Of a stretch of DNA of 52,691 nt, positions 28,072 to 35,495 are shown piece after piece; the first letter of the stretch is position 1, and every line of letters starts with the position of its first letter. The notes beneath the pieces are model-generated. The model did no database searches. It was not told where the DNA came from and saw nothing but the letters and a program-made list of their open reading frames with translations. The position numbers and the translations under genes are program-made. Location: contig JAFXAN010000092.1 of NCBI GenBank assembly GCA_017517035.1, positions 1 through 52,691 of the forward strand, given 5' to 3'. The DNA is from Clostridia bacterium (GTDB lineage: Bacteria; Bacillota; Clostridia; Oscillospirales; CAG-272).

Positions 28072-28759
28072 TTTTTACCTCATATGTTTGAATTGCACTC
28101 AAAACAGTTTGCTCGAAAGATGCGTCTTTTCCGGCACTTTGAAGTCCGTTTATGCGAATTTCAAGCCCTTTTACTGTTCTTGCCAGCATTTTTTTGAAAA
28201 TCGGAGATTCGCTGTTGTTTTCGATGTTGTATTTACCGAGCAGTGCTTCAGCTTCACTTATTTCCTCGGCTTTTCCCGTGTATTCACAGCAGAGAGTAAC
28301 ATAGAGCTTTCCGCTTTGCTCCGAGAGGGTTTCTTCAATGATTGAAAAACCGTTTTTTGCAAGATATTTACGCAGATCGTCTGCGGCTGTCATTGGCTGG
28401 AGAATAAAACGGTTTCCGATTTTTTTTATCCAAGGCGAGGCATCAAGAATGTGAGCTATAAGCTCTCCGCCCATACCGAATATGGCGATGTCGATCTCAC
28501 CTTGTACATAAGCATCAAGACCGCAAAGTCCGTCTGCACGAATGACCTTTATTTTTTCCGAAAGACCGCATTCTGCAACATTTTTTCTTGCTCTCTCGGT
28601 TGGTCCTTCATTGATATCAGAGGCGATCGCACCCGAGGAAAAACCGTTTTCAACTGCGTATATCGGAAGATAGGCATGGTCTGTGCCGATATCAAGAAGT
28701 GTTCTGTCTTTTCTTAAATATTTAAGAGCAGTACGAAGCCTGCTGTCAAGCTTTTGCAT
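28058..28759 (-). CDS. trmK: tRNA (adenine(22)-N(1))-methyltransferase
   Basis: A 233-residue SAM-dependent methyltransferase. The N-terminal LLDIGTDHAYLPIYAV motif and IFGMGGELIAHIL are the TrmK signature. A C-terminal helical extension follows. It forms m1A22 in tRNA. It is the first gene of the trmK-Nif3-rlmD operon. No strong promoter is obvious in front of it, so it may be transcribed from the DUF1858 promoter through the weak hairpin. Confidence 0.92.
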   Translation of the reverse strand: MQKLDSRLRTALKYLRKDRTLLDIGTDHAYLPIYAVENGFSSGAIASDINEGPTERARKNVAECGLSEKIKVIRADGLCGLDAYVQGEIDIAIFGMGGELIAHILDASPWIKKIGNRFILQPMTAADDLRKYLAKNGFSIIEETLSEQSGKLYVTLCCEYTGKAEEISEAEALLGKYNIENNSESPIFKKMLARTVKGLEIRINGLQSAGKDASFEQTVLSAIQTYEVKNENH

Positions 28760-28784
28760 AGTTTTAAAACCTCTTAAAGCAATA

Positions 28785-28801
28785 CCCCGCAGGATGCGGG
28801 G
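28785..28801 (-). terminator. Short GC hairpin between the DUF1858 gene and trmK
   Basis: CCCCGCA (28785-28791) pairs with TGCGGGG (28795-28801). Only TATTGCTTT follows on the minus strand, so it is at most a weak terminator. Confidence 0.5.
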
Positions 28802-28815
28802 CAGTGCATTTTTGA

Positions 28816-29016
28816 TTATTTAGATTCGAGATACTTATTTATCTTTGCAACTAGTGCATCGGCATCTGTGCCGTGAACCTTGCAAGCATCCTCAATGCTC
28901 TCGCCTCTTGAAGCGGGGCATCCGAGGCAGTGCATTCCGATCTCAAAGAAAAACTGAGCGGTATCGGGGCAAGCATCAAGAATATCGCCTATAATAGATT
29001 GCTTTGTAACAGTCAT
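28816..29016 (-). CDS. DUF1858 domain protein
   Basis: A 66-residue protein of the DUF1858 / hybrid-cluster-associated redox disulfide family. It has the Cys pair in HCLGCPASRGES and the usual N-terminal SIIGDILDACPDTAQFF. The small cytoplasmic protein may bind a ligand or act in redox. The start is the ATG at 29016, eight bases after GGAGG; an upstream in-frame ATG at 29064 lies in the promoter region. It has its own strong promoter. Confidence 0.88.
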   Translation of the reverse strand: MTVTKQSIIGDILDACPDTAQFFFEIGMHCLGCPASRGESIEDACKVHGTDADALVAKINKYLESK

Positions 29017-29040
29017 TTTCGTGACCTCCTTATAGAACAA

Positions 29041-29069
29041 AATGGATGAGAACAGAGTTCTCATCCATT
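29041..29069. terminator. Inverted repeat at the DUF1858 start site / terminator of the lipoprotein gene
   Basis: Perfect 13-bp arms (29041-29053 with 29057-29069) and a 3-base loop. On the minus strand it lies downstream of the solute-binding protein gene, followed by TTGTTCT, so it can terminate it. It also lies immediately downstream of the -10 box of the next promoter, so it may double as an operator. Confidence 0.7.
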
Positions 29070-29098
29070 ATTATAACACAAATATACCGTCAAGTCAA
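29070..29098 (-). promoter_or_regulatory. Promoter of the DUF1858 gene
   Basis: On the minus strand TTGACT (29093-29098), 17-bp spacer, TATAAT (29070-29075). The expected start point falls inside the 29041-29069 inverted repeat. Confidence 0.75.
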
Positions 29099-29136
29099 CT
29101 TTTTTCTTTCATTTGCGGAAAGATTTTTGATTCGTA

Positions 29137-30660
29137 TCATTCAGCATGGATAAGTGAGGGATATTCCGCATATGTTTTCTCGATGTTTGCAATGATTGCT
29201 TCTCTGTGCTTCTCAATTGTAGAAGCAATTGCTTGGTTGCCTTCAAGAGAAAGCGCACCAAGATCCTTTGAAAGCTCGGATGCCCAACCGTATGGAACTG
29301 CAACCTCACAGCCTCTTGTTCCTCTTACGAGAGAAAGAACCGCAATGGAATCGGCCTTTCCAAGCGCCTTGAGGCCAACATGAATATCATAATATCTCGG
29401 CATCAGCTCGGCATAGGAATGATATGTAAGATAATCAACGATTATGCCTGTTCTTTCAAGATTTGTGTTGGTTTTTGGAATGCAGAAGGAGAGACATCCT
29501 GAGAATACATTTGAATTGTATTCGCTCTGAAGCTCGTCAAATTTTGGCTGAGGGAGCAGACCGAAATTGTTTTCCCATTCTCTGAGCATGGTAGCACCTT
29601 TAAGCTCAGCATGAAGGAAGAGTGCTCGGTTTGCCATGAAAGCACCGTAATATCCGTCTGCATCAAGATCTGCAGATGTTCCGATGAAAGCAGAGCCGTT
29701 ATCTGTTCCGAAAAAGCCTATGAGAGCCTGCCAAACATCGGAAAAATGCTCATCTGTATCTGCTGTAAATTCATATTTTCCGTTTTCATCTCTTGAGGTG
29801 ATCTCGGCACCCATGCCGTAGGACATATAGGGCGATGTTCCGCAAGTTGAAATTCCGTAAACCGATTTGCCGTTTGGATCGAAGGCGAAGGATTCATCTC
29901 CGTTGAGGTTTGCTGCAGAGGCGCAATATTGCTTAAGTGCATCAAAGGTCCATTTGCCGTCAAGTGCCAATTGATATGGCAGATCCAGACCAAGCTCAAG
30001 CATCATGTCCTCGTTGAAATACATACACCAGATGCCCTCAAACGCCATAAGATGAAGGTCGCTTGTGGCATAAAACAGGCGGTTTTCTATGATATTTCTT
30101 GTGATCAGAGGCTGATCCCACCAGATATTCTCTGTATGAAGCTCATCAATTTCAAGCAGATCATAGAAAAGCTGCTCGGAGATGAGTGGGGTAAGCTGAG
30201 AATTTGGGATGTACATCACATCGTAAACATCTTCATCTGCGAGGATGACGGTTTTTGCGTGTGAAGCAATATCTGTATACGGTACTGTTTCCTCATTTAT
30301 GCTGATATCGAATTTTTCTTCAGCGATTAGATTTCTTTCAAAGCAGGTGTCATCAAGAACATCTCCCGTCATTTCCGGATCAAGATAAATATACATATAG
30401 TATATCGCATCGGAATTCAGGAATGTAAAATTATATCCATCAAAGGTTTGAGAGAGCACTTCATCACTGACATTATATGTGACAGCGGTGGTTGAAGGAT
30501 CGTATTCGTCGATGAATGACTGAACTGCCAGCTCTTCCGAGCTTAATGAGATGCTTTCTGTATTTGTGGCATCTGTCTTGACATCACCGCAAGCGCAGAA
30601 AAGCAAAACGCAGGAGAGAATAGCTGAAGATGTGATTAAAAGCTTGAGTAGTTTAATCAT
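29137..30660 (-). CDS. Extracellular solute-binding lipoprotein
   Basis: A 507-residue lipoprotein. The signal peptide ends in a lipobox-like LFCAC (lipidated Cys24). The mature part resembles family-1 solute-binding proteins of ABC sugar importers (cluster around VMYIPNSQLTPL and the C-terminal domain with WNMPEST-like two-lobe arrangement inferred from length). No permease or ATPase gene is next to it, so it is an orphan receptor or shares a distant transporter. It has its own promoter and terminator. Confidence 0.75.
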   Translation of the reverse strand: MIKLLKLLITSSAILSCVLLFCACGDVKTDATNTESISLSSEELAVQSFIDEYDPSTTAVTYNVSDEVLSQTFDGYNFTFLNSDAIYYMYIYLDPEMTGDVLDDTCFERNLIAEEKFDISINEETVPYTDIASHAKTVILADEDVYDVMYIPNSQLTPLISEQLFYDLLEIDELHTENIWWDQPLITRNIIENRLFYATSDLHLMAFEGIWCMYFNEDMMLELGLDLPYQLALDGKWTFDALKQYCASAANLNGDESFAFDPNGKSVYGISTCGTSPYMSYGMGAEITSRDENGKYEFTADTDEHFSDVWQALIGFFGTDNGSAFIGTSADLDADGYYGAFMANRALFLHAELKGATMLREWENNFGLLPQPKFDELQSEYNSNVFSGCLSFCIPKTNTNLERTGIIVDYLTYHSYAELMPRYYDIHVGLKALGKADSIAVLSLVRGTRGCEVAVPYGWASELSKDLGALSLEGNQAIASTIEKHREAIIANIEKTYAEYPSLIHAE

Positions 30661-30715
30661 AGTTTGTACACCCTTTCATAAAATATTTGGCAAAAAAATT
30701 GCCTTTTATGATTCT

Positions 30716-30744
30716 ATTCTACTCCCGTTAAATTTCCGTGTCAA
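30716..30744 (-). promoter_or_regulatory. Promoter of the solute-binding lipoprotein gene
   Basis: On the minus strand TTGACA (30739-30744), 17-bp spacer, TAGAAT (30716-30721). The leader is about 50 bases. Confidence 0.65.
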
Positions 30745-30763
30745 GTTGCACGGAAAAAGTTTT

Positions 30764-30870
30764 TTACATTTGCAGAAAAATAATCGCCGTAATTGAAACA
30801 AGAAATCCGACGAATTGATTTTTTGAAAGCTTTTCAGCAAAAAATATCCTTCCGCATTGGGGAGGATATA
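30764..30870 (-). pseudogene. Relic of a DMT-family transporter C-terminus
   Basis: On the minus strand, just after the SDR stop, one frame reads IFFAEKLSKNQFVGFLV and then a hydrophobic tail ending in a TAA at 30764-30766. This is the typical last helix of EamA/DMT transporters and resembles the corresponding end of the disabled transporter at 31758 (IFFGEKMNRDSIIGVIL). Upstream of about 30853 the similarity continues only with a frame change. No start exists. It is probably the eroded 3' end of a second transporter copy. Confidence 0.5.
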
Positions 30871-30879
30871 AATAATACT

Positions 30880-31635
30880 TCAGAGCGTTGCGCAGTTGTC
30901 GCCACCGTCGGCAACAACGGTATGACCGCAGATTATTTCCCCGAAATTGCTCATCAGATAAAAAGCAAGCTCTGCAATTTCGTCGGGATGGATAAATCGT
31001 TCGATGGCGTGTCTTTCATATTTCTGCTCCATGCTGTGAGCATAGCGGGATATCATTGGTGTGAGGGTTGCACCGGGAGCAATGCCGTTTATTATAATTC
31101 CGTTGTGTCCGTACTGATTTCCGAAGGCTCTTGTCCATTTGATAATGGCACTTTTTGCCGCACCGTAGCTGCCTATGATCTTCATGCAGGCTGCATTTGA
31201 GGCGATGTTAAGAATATTTCCTCGGATATTCTTTGAAAGAAGGTAATCTATTTCGTTTCTCATAAGGAAAAATGCGGCTTTGAAATTTGTTTCGTTCAGC
31301 GCATCCCATTCTTCGGGGGTTATATCCCAAGGCTCATAGCCTCTGCCGGTATAAGTACCCGTTCCTATGGCTGCGGAATTTACAAATCCTGAAAGACCAC
31401 CGAGGATTTTTTCTGCTTCGGAGAACAGATCAAGATGATGATCATAATCCGTTATGTCAAATACTTTTGTATAAAGATTGTCACTTCCGATCATGTCCTT
31501 TGCCAAAAGAAGCTTATCCTCGCTTCTACCCGTTATAAGCACTGTTGCGCCTGCACTGCAGAGACGCTTGGCGATGGCAAGACCTATTCCGCTTCCACCG
31601 CCGAAAACAATTATTTTATCATTTCTGAGCTTCAT
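30880..31635 (-). CDS. SDR-family oxidoreductase
   Basis: A 251-residue short-chain dehydrogenase with the cofactor motif GGGSGIGLAIA, the NSAAIG segment, catalytic Ser in NIASNAA and YxxxK in YGAAKSA, and the C-terminal VVADGGDN. It is probably a cytoplasmic NAD(P)-dependent sugar or polyol dehydrogenase. The ATG at 31635 follows AGGAGGTTTTCAT; an in-frame start at 31686 lies in the promoter. It is flanked on both sides by remains of DMT transporter genes. Confidence 0.85.
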   Translation of the reverse strand: MKLRNDKIIVFGGGSGIGLAIAKRLCSAGATVLITGRSEDKLLLAKDMIGSDNLYTKVFDITDYDHHLDLFSEAEKILGGLSGFVNSAAIGTGTYTGRGYEPWDITPEEWDALNETNFKAAFFLMRNEIDYLLSKNIRGNILNIASNAACMKIIGSYGAAKSAIIKWTRAFGNQYGHNGIIINGIAPGATLTPMISRYAHSMEQKYERHAIERFIHPDEIAELAFYLMSNFGEIICGHTVVADGGDNCATL

Positions 31636-31657
31636 ATGAAAACCTCCTGTTTTTTTC

Positions 31658-31686
31658 AGTATAACATAATTAAAGATCATTTTCAA
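31658..31686 (-). promoter_or_regulatory. Promoter of the SDR gene
   Basis: On the minus strand TTGAAA (31681-31686), 17-bp spacer, TATACT (31658-31663). Confidence 0.6.
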
Positions 31687-31720
31687 TATATGAGGTGACA
31701 GTTTTATAATTTACGGCACA

Positions 31721-31750
31721 AAAAAACGAACCGTTTGAGGTTCGTTTTTT
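31721..31750 (-). terminator. Terminator of the DMT pseudogene
   Basis: A 12-bp perfect stem (31721-31732 with 31739-31750) and six-base loop; T runs on both strands. It lies just after the stop of the disabled transporter. Confidence 0.88.
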
Positions 31751-31757
31751 GCTTTTT

Positions 31758-32644
31758 TTATCTTGCAAGTACCAAAGCAATAAATACGAGAATGACACCG
31801 ATTATGCTGTCCCGATTCATTTTTTCGCCAAAGAAAATTGCCGACATTGCGGATGCTGCGCCAGAGAAAGCGCATTTGCCACGGGATAGAGAATAAGAGC
31901 ATCGACGCTTTTTGATGCAAGCGTCAGAAAATATGTATTTCCGAAAAGCGCAAGAGCCATTATAGTGGCATAAATTAAGACCTTTGGATAGAGAAGAACA
32001 GAGGCTTTTTCTGCGTTTTTTTCTTTTTTTGCAAAAGGTATCATAACGAGAATTGCAATGACGGTAAAGACTGCGGAATAGAAAGTAAAGTGACTTGCGT
32101 CCTTTTCGGGAAAGCTATATGTATATATTTTCTGCATTGCCTGGTTTATGCCCTGTGAAAGAAGAACGGTTGCAAGCAGCAGGAGAGATTTTACGGTTAT
32201 TTTTCCGTTGAGCTTTGTATTATACTTAAGAAGGAAGAAAAGAGCGATGACAATTATAACAAAAGCCAATATCTTTTTGAGCGTTAGCGTTTCGCCAAGG
32301 AAGAATACTCCTAAAACAGCCGGAACTATAAAGCTGGAGGAGGCACTTGCACTCACAAGCATATAAGAATCCGATTGAATTGCAAAAAGCCAGCTTGAAA
32401 TGAAGATTGCCATTGTAATGCCGGCGATGGCACTTATAAGAATCTCGGTAATATTAAATGAAAAGCTTGTTCCACCCACCGCAAGAGCAGTTATGAAGGA
32501 GAAAACGCAACAAAGTGCATTGCGGTAAAGACTGATATCCAGATTATCACGAAGGTTTTTTACCGAACCGCTTACCTTTTTTGCTCAGAAGCCTTTGGTA
32601 ACACCAAAGAAAACGGAAATAAATATGAAAAGACATCCCAACAT
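31758..32644 (-). pseudogene. Disabled EamA/DMT-superfamily transporter
   Basis: From the ATG at 32644 the frame reads a normal first helix (MLGCLFIFISVFFGVTKGF), then meets an in-frame TGA at 32585-32587 (codon 20). The same frame continues AKKVSGSVKNLRDN and on through a good transporter sequence until about 31860. There a one-base deletion shifts the frame: the old frame ends in LAQHPQCRQF, whereas the next frame gives ASAMSAIFFGEK and ends in VLAR at 31758. The whole span is 887 bases, one short of 296 codons. An intact protein would have ten membrane helices. Two independent lesions indicate a decayed gene unless one is an assembly error. Confidence 0.85.
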
Positions 32645-32701
32645 GATAAAACCTTTCTTTCTTGTAATTATATAAAATATTGCCCATTTTCATCATTGCG
32701 A

Positions 32702-32739
32702 AAAAACGCACCTTTGTCAACCGACAAAGGTGCGTTTTT
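32702..32739 (-). terminator. Terminator of tRNA-Gln
   Basis: A 17-bp perfect stem (32702-32718 with 32723-32739) and AACC loop; the minus-strand side ends in a T run directly after the tRNA 3' end. Confidence 0.9.
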
Positions 32740-32814
32740 GGCTGGGGCACTAGGATTCGAACCTAGGTAATGACGGAGTCAGAGTCCGTTGCCTTACCGC
32801 TTGGCGATGCCCCA
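32739..32814 (-). tRNA. tRNA-Gln (anticodon CTG)
   Basis: On the minus strand the 7-bp acceptor TGGGGCA pairs with TGCCCCA, followed by discriminator G and encoded CCA (32739-32741). The D-arm GCCAAGCGGTAAGGC, the anticodon stem ACGGA/TCCGT with loop CTCTGAC (anticodon CTG, reading CAG) and the T-arm with GTTCGAATC are all present. Confidence 0.95.
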
Positions 32815-32828
32815 TCGCAACGGATGAT

Positions 32829-32857
32829 ATTATAACAGATTTGTTTTGTTTTGTCAA
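32829..32857 (-). promoter_or_regulatory. Promoter of tRNA-Gln
   Basis: On the minus strand TTGACA (32852-32857), 17-bp spacer, TATAAT (32829-32834): a perfect consensus, as expected for a stable RNA gene. Confidence 0.85.
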
Positions 32858-32960
32858 GAGCTTTTTGGAAAATTTTTAAAATATTTTTTCATTTAACTGT
32901 TTTACTGCATTCTTTGGCTATTATTATCTTGTTTTTTACTGTTTATTCCTAAAAAAGTAC

Positions 32961-32989
32961 TTTACAAAAAAAATGTTTTGTGGTAAAAT
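32961..32989 (+). promoter_or_regulatory. Promoter of tRNA-Arg
   Basis: TTTACA (32961-32966), 17-bp spacer, TAAAAT (32984-32989), ending eight bases before the tRNA. Confidence 0.7.
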
Positions 32990-32997
32990 ATACCCAT

Positions 32998-33075
32998 CCG
33001 CCCATAGCTCAGCCCGGATAGAGTACCAGATTCCGATTCTGTGGGTCGAGGGTTCAAATCCCCCTGGGCGGGCCA
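32998..33075 (+). tRNA. tRNA-Arg (anticodon CCG)
   Basis: The acceptor CCGCCCA pairs with TGGGCGG, then discriminator G and encoded CCA (33073-33075). The anticodon stem CCAGA/TCTGT (one wobble) carries loop TTCCGAT, anticodon CCG, reading CGG. The T-arm contains GGTTCAAATCC. Confidence 0.94.
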
Positions 33076-33076
33076 G

Positions 33077-33110
33077 AAAAAAGCCGATTGCGAAAGCGAT
33101 CGGCTTTTTT
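33077..33110 (+). terminator. Terminator of tRNA-Arg
   Basis: A 15-bp stem with one wobble pair (33077-33091 with 33096-33110), GAAA loop and terminal T run. Confidence 0.9.
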
Positions 33111-33144
33111 ACCAAAATCAAGCAGACAATATTCTCTCTGTTCC

Positions 33145-33173
33145 TTGATTTTTTCCCCGATATATGTTATAAT
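33145..33173 (+). promoter_or_regulatory. Promoter of the MBL-fold hydrolase gene
   Basis: TTGATT (33145-33150), 17-bp spacer, TATAAT (33168-33173). Confidence 0.75.
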
Positions 33174-33206
33174 TTTTAATGGAAAAATTCAGAAACGGAG
33201 AAAACA

Positions 33207-34085
33207 ATGTACGAGCTTATAAAGGTCAGCGAAAAATGCTATTATATCGAAAGCCCCGCAAAGATCGGTATTTATAAGATTTCCGAGGATGAGGTTTGCC
33301 TCATTGACAGCGGAAACGATAAGGATGCGGGGAAAAAGGTTTTGAGGATAATCACAGAGCAGGGATGGAAGCTGAAGGCGATCTATAATACCCATTCTCA
33401 TGCAGATCACATTGGCGGAAATGCTTATCTTCAGGCGCAGACAGGTTGCAGGATCTACGCAAAGGGGATTGAATGTGATTTTACAAATCATCCTATACTT
33501 GAGAGTGCATTCCTTTATGGCGGATGTCCCATGGATGAGCTGAAGCACAAATTTCTTCTGGCAAAGGAAAGCATTTGCGAGCCTCTTACAGAGGATAAAA
33601 TGCCAAAGGGACTGAAGATGATCGAGCTTCCCGGGCATTCCTTTGACATGGTGGGCTTTTTGAGCGATGACGGTGTGGCATTTCTTGCTGACTCTCTTTC
33701 AAGTGTTGCAACTCTTGAAAAATACCGCATAGGCTTCATTTATGATGTGGGTGCATATCTTGAAAGCCTTGAAAAAATCAAGGGGATCGAAGCGGAATTT
33801 TTTGTTCCTTCCCATGCTGAAAAGACCGAGGATGTTTCGGCTCTTGCAGATTATAATATTGCTACAGTAAATGAAATTGCGGAGAAGATTCTTGATATCT
33901 GCTCGCACGGGATCAGCTTTGAAGTCATTCTTAAAAGGCTTTTTGATGAATATTCTCTTGTGATGACAAACGAACAGTATGTGCTTGTGGGAAGCACTGT
34001 TCGCTCTTACCTTACATATTTGAGTAAAGAAGGAAGGATTTCACATGAGATAATTGGTAATGAGCTTTTGTGGAAGAAAAAATAA
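33207..34085 (+). CDS. MBL-fold metallo-hydrolase
   Basis: A 292-residue metallo-beta-lactamase-fold protein: THSHADHIGG (His63, His65, Asp67, His68), GHSFDMVGFL, the bridging Asp in FLADSL, and the last His in VPSHAEK. It should bind two zinc ions. The C-terminal 80 residues look like a small winged-helix-like extension. It resembles glyoxalase II-like hydrolases; the substrate is unknown. It has its own promoter and a good terminator, so it is monocistronic. Confidence 0.85.
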   Translation: MYELIKVSEKCYYIESPAKIGIYKISEDEVCLIDSGNDKDAGKKVLRIITEQGWKLKAIYNTHSHADHIGGNAYLQAQTGCRIYAKGIECDFTNHPILESAFLYGGCPMDELKHKFLLAKESICEPLTEDKMPKGLKMIELPGHSFDMVGFLSDDGVAFLADSLSSVATLEKYRIGFIYDVGAYLESLEKIKGIEAEFFVPSHAEKTEDVSALADYNIATVNEIAEKILDICSHGISFEVILKRLFDEYSLVMTNEQYVLVGSTVRSYLTYLSKEGRISHEIIGNELLWKKK

Positions 34086-34090
34086 ATGGA

Positions 34091-34112
34091 CGGCGCATCT
34101 TTTGATGCGCCG
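34091..34112 (+). terminator. Terminator of the MBL hydrolase gene
   Basis: CGGCGCATC (34091-34099) pairs with GATGCGCCG (34104-34112) around TTTT, followed by CTTTTTT. Confidence 0.9.
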
Positions 34113-34217
34113 CTTTTTTGCAGTTCTTCCCGAAATGCTGCTTAAAGTATTTCGTTACCTGCGGACAGCGACACGGATCAAAAGCTAATTAACGCAATTG
34201 CTCCATTTTATTTTTGA

Positions 34218-35480
34218 TTACTTCAAAAAATTTTCAACGAAGCTTGCATAGTTTTCGATTTTTTTGAAATTACAAGCGTTTGGGAGAGCCGTTGCTCTGA
34301 TGGTAGGCTCGCTTCCATCTGTGCCGTAGAAGGGGGTATCTTTGTCATTTTCATATTTCTTTCTGTCTTCGGGAAGTCTGAAATCGGGAATATCATATGT
34401 GGCATTGCCATTCAGAATACTTCTGTGTGCGAGAATTGCAACAGAAGCGCAGGTCGTTGCAAAATAAACATCAAATTGCGGTCTTCTGCCTTCTCTTATA
34501 CAGCTTAAAAACTCACGGATTACAACGAAATCTCCGCCGCCGTGTCCCGCCTTTTCAAGAAGAGCCTGATCAGGATCGTGAAGCTCAGGCTTATATGTGT
34601 TTGTATGCTCGAAGCCAATCGGAGTATCCCATTCATTGTAATTCAGAAGCACTCTTCCGCTTCTGTCTCTGATGTTTTCCATCTGACCTTTAGTTCCGCA
34701 AATTCGATAAGAATTTTCGTGGAAACCGAAGGTGGCACAGCCGGTTACTCTGAATACAGATGAATTATCATTGTGTGTCATTATGATAGCGGTTCTGTCG
34801 TTTTTATAAAGACCTGACATAGGCTCGTTCTCGGGATAGTCAAGTGTGATAGGAAATGCATTTACCTTTTTCGGTGTTGCGCCTGTGATATACATGAGTG
34901 GCGCAAGTGCGTGTGTTATATAATATGTTGCGGGAAGAAGATTTCTCCAATGAGTTGCAAATGGCTTAAGGCTTGCAAGATATTTGTACCTTTCGATATC
35001 CTTGACATCGGGATTTCCCGGGTGATTATATTCGCCTTCCGCAAACATAAGCTCACCAAGGCTTCCACCTTTGAAAACTCTGTGCATTTCTCGGTTAAAT
35101 TCCATATAAGGATAGTTTTCAAGAAGCATATAAGTTGCTTTGCTCTTTTCTGCGGCTCTGACAAGAGCAACACCCTCTGCCATTGTGCTGTTGCTGAGAC
35201 ACTCGCTGAGAACATGGATGCCTTTTTCAAGTGCCCTTATTGCATAAGGCGTGTGTTCATGGAAATAGTTTGTGAGAAGGACAGCCTCCATTCCTTCATG
35301 CTCGATAAAACTGTCAAAATCCGTATACGCTGCCGCATACTTAAGTTTTTCCTTGGCTTTATTCAGCCACTTTGGATTTGAATCGCAGATGGCAACGATT
35401 TCCGCATTGTTTGCAAGAAAATTGTCTACAAGAGAGCCTCCTCTGTAAAGACCGAATATACCTACCTTGATTGTTTTCAT
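34218..35480 (-). CDS. Gfo/Idh/MocA-family oxidoreductase
   Basis: A 420-residue NAD(P)-dependent sugar dehydrogenase-like protein. It has the N-terminal Rossmann fold (VGIFGLYRGGSLVDNF, ICDSNP), the EKGIHVLSECLSNST segment where EKP-like lysine is replaced by Glu-Cys, and a C-terminal substrate domain. The absence of the usual catalytic Lys in the EKP motif suggests an altered chemistry or a noncanonical member. It lies 15 bp after a DMT transporter gene in one operon, opposite an AraC regulator. A role in oxidising or de-glycosylating an imported compound is possible. Confidence 0.82.
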   Translation of the reverse strand: MKTIKVGIFGLYRGGSLVDNFLANNAEIVAICDSNPKWLNKAKEKLKYAAAYTDFDSFIEHEGMEAVLLTNYFHEHTPYAIRALEKGIHVLSECLSNSTMAEGVALVRAAEKSKATYMLLENYPYMEFNREMHRVFKGGSLGELMFAEGEYNHPGNPDVKDIERYKYLASLKPFATHWRNLLPATYYITHALAPLMYITGATPKKVNAFPITLDYPENEPMSGLYKNDRTAIIMTHNDNSSVFRVTGCATFGFHENSYRICGTKGQMENIRDRSGRVLLNYNEWDTPIGFEHTNTYKPELHDPDQALLEKAGHGGGDFVVIREFLSCIREGRRPQFDVYFATTCASVAILAHRSILNGNATYDIPDFRLPEDRKKYENDKDTPFYGTDGSEPTIRATALPNACNFKKIENYASFVENFLK

Positions 35481-35495
35481 AGCTTTTCTCCTTTA

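Noticed and set aside
32585..32587. In-frame TGA in the DMT gene as selenocysteine or reassigned codon
   Set aside because: Other genes here (for example argB, trmB and the SDR at 30880) end with TGA, no SECIS-like hairpin follows, and a second independent frameshift is present in the same gene.
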